NCBI GenBank assembly: GCA_026986885.1
Contig: JALSNT010000626.1
Span: 1 to 6,810, forward strand
DNA: 6,810 bases
Reading direction: 5' to 3'
Source: Desulfobulbaceae bacterium
GTDB lineage: Bacteria > Desulfobacterota > Desulfobulbia > Desulfobulbales > Desulfobulbaceae
The notes under the pieces were generated by a model that was given only the letters and a program-made list of their open reading frames with translations, did not search any database and was not told where the DNA came from. This document shows positions 5,985 through 6,810 of this stretch, piece after piece. How positions within the stretch are numbered: position 1 is the stretch's first letter; each line of letters begins with the position of its first letter. The position numbers were made by a program, and so were the translations under genes.

Positions 5985-6121
5985 GAATTACTCCTGTACA
6001 TGGGGTTCAATTAATTTCTATTCACCTTTTCCGGCTGCCATTTACCCGCCTTTTCACAATCATGCATTGTTACTCCAAAACCATGCCTGCAGGCAACAAT
6101 TTTCAGCCTCAATTTAATATT
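5985..6121. promoter_or_regulatory. Gap upstream of iorA, probable promoter region
   Basis: This 137-bp gap separates the upstream gene from iorA. It contains a perfect 12-bp palindrome, TGCCTGCAGGCA at 6084-6095, which could be an operator, and an AGGAG ribosome site for iorA at 5991-5995. I see no convincing -35/-10 pair and no intrinsic terminator for the upstream gene. The operon may be read partly from upstream. Confidence 0.4.
6011..6067 (-). CDS. Possible 18-residue small ORF before iorA
   Basis: ATG at 6067 follows a GGAG by five bases and opens an 18-codon frame, MHDCEKAGKWQPEKVNRN, ending 26 bases before the iorA GTG. The peptide is hydrophilic and has one Trp but no run of aromatic codons, so it does not look like a classic attenuator leader. 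No terminator hairpin follows. It could be a translated upstream ORF or chance. Confidence 0.2.
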   Translation of the reverse strand: MHDCEKAGKWQPEKVNRN

Positions 6122-6810
6122 TCAACGGTCGGACTTTTCTTTTTCCTGCTTGCCTACCAGTACCATTTCCGCCCGACCGTGGTCGGGAAAAAGATTGGAA
6201 ACCAGCACGGCCTTTTCCGTGGATCGTAGAAGACGAAGCAACTCATCCTTGAGTCGCGTCACCGACCTTCCCTTTTGTGATGCCGCCGCAAGACCGGCCA
6301 GCCAATCGGCTGCCCCCTTGACCTGGGCGGCAAAACGGCTGGGCCAGAAGATAAAAATACCATTATTCGCCTGCTGCACCTGATCGGCAAGGGTACTCCC
6401 CAGCTTGTCGGCCACCGACGCCGGTACCCGTTCCCGCTCGTTTTCAACTGCCATTACTTTTTTTAAACCGGCCGGACCATTTGCCAGGTACAGCATATCC
6501 CGACTCAGTACAAAGGCGGGCCGGGTAGCCTCTCCCGGAAGCAAGGCCCAGGAATACATGGTATAGGGACCGACCTGCTCTTTCAGGGCAGGGGTCATTC
6601 CCCTGGCATCCGCCTTGGCCCGAATTTTGTCCAGCAATGATTCGGCAACCTTATGGTCCCGAATCTGGACGAAAAAAACCATCTTGGGCAAGGGAAACAT
6701 CCCGCCCTGGACTATCTTTTTAAGTACCAATCCATATTGCGGGCCAAAAGCTCCGACAATTTTAGTCAGGGGGAAACCGAACTCCCGACGCATCCTCTTG
6801 TCCATCTTTT
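6122..6810 (-). CDS. C-terminal part of an unrecognised protein, possibly DUF3352-like
   Basis: The frame is open to the window edge, so the true start probably lies outside; about 229 residues are visible. The Met at 6805 has no visible ribosome site and may be internal. The visible part has alternating strands and helices: FPLTKIVGAFGPQYG, then PKMVFFVQIRDHKVAESLLDKIRAKA, a TMYSWALLPGE stretch, PAFVLSRDMLYLANGPAGLKKVM, and a C-terminal GIFIFWPSRFAAQVKGAADW, with a charged tail KQEKEKSDR. No membrane segment or catalytic motif is evident. The pattern of repeated 'value of quantity, then display and compare' strands recalls DUF3352-type proteins, but this is a weak impression. It is in the same direction as iorA, 137 bp away. 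No functional link is shown. Confidence 0.6.
   Translation of the reverse strand, partial: KMDKRMRREFGFPLTKIVGAFGPQYGLVLKKIVQGGMFPLPKMVFFVQIRDHKVAESLLDKIRAKADARGMTPALKEQVGPYTMYSWALLPGEATRPAFVLSRDMLYLANGPAGLKKVMAVENERERVPASVADKLGSTLADQVQQANNGIFIFWPSRFAAQVKGAADWLAGLAAASQKGRSVTRLKDELLRLLRSTEKAVLVSNLFPDHGRAEMVLVGKQEKEKSDR

Noticed and set aside
6084..6095. 12-bp palindrome TGCCTGCAGGCA as a terminator of the upstream gene
   Set aside because: It has no loop and no adjacent U-run. An operator role remains possible but is unsupported.

Overview
All recognisable genes in this window lie on the minus strand and read from high to low coordinates. The window suggests an anaerobic bacterium, most probably a sulfate-reducing or syntrophic member of the Desulfobacterota. 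That is an inference from gene content and order: a ferredoxin-dependent indolepyruvate oxidoreductase (IorA, IorB), a PaaK-type aryl-CoA ligase, a stand-alone tandem ACT protein, then a branched-chain-amino-acid-type (Liv) ABC transporter. No phylogenetic marker is present, so the lineage is not proven.

Layout in the direction of transcription: (1) 6810-6122, the C-terminal part of an unrecognised protein, possibly DUF3352-like, running off the window edge. (2) 6121-5985, a 137-bp gap with a 12-bp palindrome and a possible 18-codon ORF. (3) 5984-2262, iorA, iorB and paaK as a tight operon: iorA and iorB overlap by one base (TGATG) and paaK follows after 16 bp. (4) 2193-1762, a two-ACT-domain regulatory or sensor protein, separated from paaK by a short spacer with clear 7-bp periodicity. 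(5) 1761-1355, a 407-bp non-coding region rich in hairpins, with two more 7-bp-periodic tracts. (6) 1354-206, a secreted Liv-type substrate-binding protein. (7) 181-148, a strong intrinsic terminator. (8) 107-1, the first 35 codons of a LivH-type permease, which continues beyond the window.

IorAB interconverts arylpyruvates and arylacetyl-CoA using ferredoxin. PaaK-type ligases make arylacetyl-CoA from free aryl acids and ATP. The two enzymes therefore meet at the same intermediate. The Liv transporter could import the substrate (aryl acid or amino acid), and the ACT protein could sense an amino acid. The set fits either fermentative oxidation of aromatic amino acids or the reverse, salvage of aryl acids into aromatic amino acids. 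The sequence alone does not decide the direction.

The enzymes are orthodox. The unusual content is in the spacers: heptanucleotide-periodic tracts at several gene boundaries, one directly abutting a permease start that has no visible Shine-Dalgarno, a 407-bp structured leader before the binding-protein gene, and a terminator between the binding protein and the permease.
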